DNA from: an uncultured Bacillota bacterium
GTDB taxonomy: Bacteria; Bacillota; Clostridia; Peptostreptococcales; Anaerovoracaceae
Direction of reading: 5' to 3'
Assembly (NCBI GenBank): GCA_946629205.1
Contig: CAMOXP010000069.1
Coordinates: forward strand, 1 to 6,939
DNA: 6,939 nucleotides
Below the pieces are notes generated by a model that was not told where the DNA came from, ran no database searches, and worked only from the letters and a program-made list of their open reading frames with translations. Position numbers and translations under genes: made by a program. Positions 6,410-6,939 of the stretch are shown piece after piece. The stretch's first letter is position 1, and each line of letters starts with the position of its first letter.

Positions 6410-6939
6410 CTATTTGGTGAATTCCGGATCGTCCAGACCCTTCCAGCCGAAGCGGATGATCGAAACGACGACGGAACCGAGTATCACAAGTTCAGTGAGG
6501 ATGCCGCCGTAGGCGCCTGTGATGAAATCATAGAGAAGCCATGCCGGCGAAACGCAGACCAGCTCGCAGAGCCGCAGCATTTTCGCATCGTTCGTCCAAA
6601 AGGCGAGGGTGCCGACAGTGAATGCGATAAACGGCAGGATATCCAGCGGCCCGCCCCATTCGATGATCATGTAGATGAGGCTCGGAATGCAGAAGATAGG
6701 CGCGCAGCCTTTCCACTGGAGCCACTTCCAGTCGTTGATCTTCAGCAGCAGCATATTTCTCACGATCTGCATGAACATGTTGAACAGCCCGCCCGTTGCT
6801 CCGAGCAGGAAAAACTGCAGCCCGTAAAATACATTCGCAATCGACTGAATGATGAACAGGCCTTTATTCGATTTCACCTGAAATGAAATGATGAAACAGA
6901 TGGTGGATAATACACCGCATCCGTTCGCAATGATCTTGA
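6410..6939 (-). CDS. YgjV-family inner-membrane protein, N-terminus beyond the window
   Basis: This small polytopic membrane protein resembles the YgjV family (function unknown). The visible 175 codons are open right up to the window edge. A GTG at 6875-6877 could be taken as a start, but the reading frame upstream continues with a hydrophobic segment ending in FIISFQ, then VKSNKGLFIIQSIANVF. This matches the first membrane helix and the ISFQ...LxxFQ pattern that I know from the family, so the GTG is an internal valine and the real start lies past 6939. No ribosome site precedes that GTG. Hydrophobic segments then follow at intervals (FFLLGATGGLFNMF, FCIPSLIYMII, ILPFIAFTVGTLAF, ELVILGSVVVSIIRF), with the family-like end GGILTELVILGS. 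Only one to a few N-terminal residues should be missing. It lies directly upstream of the purine permease on the same strand. No catalytic motif is visible. Confidence 0.75.
   Translation of the reverse strand, partial: KIIANGCGVLSTICFIISFQVKSNKGLFIIQSIANVFYGLQFFLLGATGGLFNMFMQIVRNMLLLKINDWKWLQWKGCAPIFCIPSLIYMIIEWGGPLDILPFIAFTVGTLAFWTNDAKMLRLCELVCVSPAWLLYDFITGAYGGILTELVILGSVVVSIIRFGWKGLDDPEFTK

Overview
The window is one stretch of a bacterial chromosome with moderate GC (about half by eye). Strong AGGAG-type ribosome sites, GTG/TTG starts, a SpoIIE-type phosphatase and the style of the kinase and transporter suggest an anaerobic Firmicute, probably a clostridium. This rests on family resemblance, not on a marker gene.

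Layout. The left edge carries the C-terminal part of a SpoIIE-type PP2C serine phosphatase (+). After a 127-bp gap with Pho-box-like direct repeats comes a tight three-gene + strand operon: an OmpR/PhoB-type response regulator (721-1413), a soluble PhoR-like histidine kinase overlapping it by 4 bp (1410-2183), and a Na+/phosphate cotransporter with a fused C-terminal PhoU domain (2203-3978). A hairpin with a T-run closes this operon. It overlaps the probable promoter and the ribosome site of the next + strand gene, a CPBP-family membrane protease (4055-4975). A 26-bp gap with a small GC stem separates this from two - strand membrane-protein genes: an AzgA/PbuG-type purine permease (5002-6363) and, upstream of it, a YgjV-family small membrane protein that runs off the right edge (6410-6939). 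No tRNA, rRNA, CRISPR array, insertion sequence or riboswitch was seen, and no gene-free stretch exceeds 300 bp.

How the genes fit together. The central operon reads as a self-contained phosphate-response unit: transporter, PhoU-type regulator domain, kinase and regulator in one transcript, preceded by a plausible autoregulatory Pho box. The unusual point is that the kinase has no membrane or sensor domain. I infer that signal input may come from the PhoU domain of the neighbouring transporter. This is the best candidate in the window for something undescribed. The flanking genes (phosphatase fragment, CPBP protease, purine permease, YgjV) look like ordinary chromosomal neighbours with no clear link to the operon.
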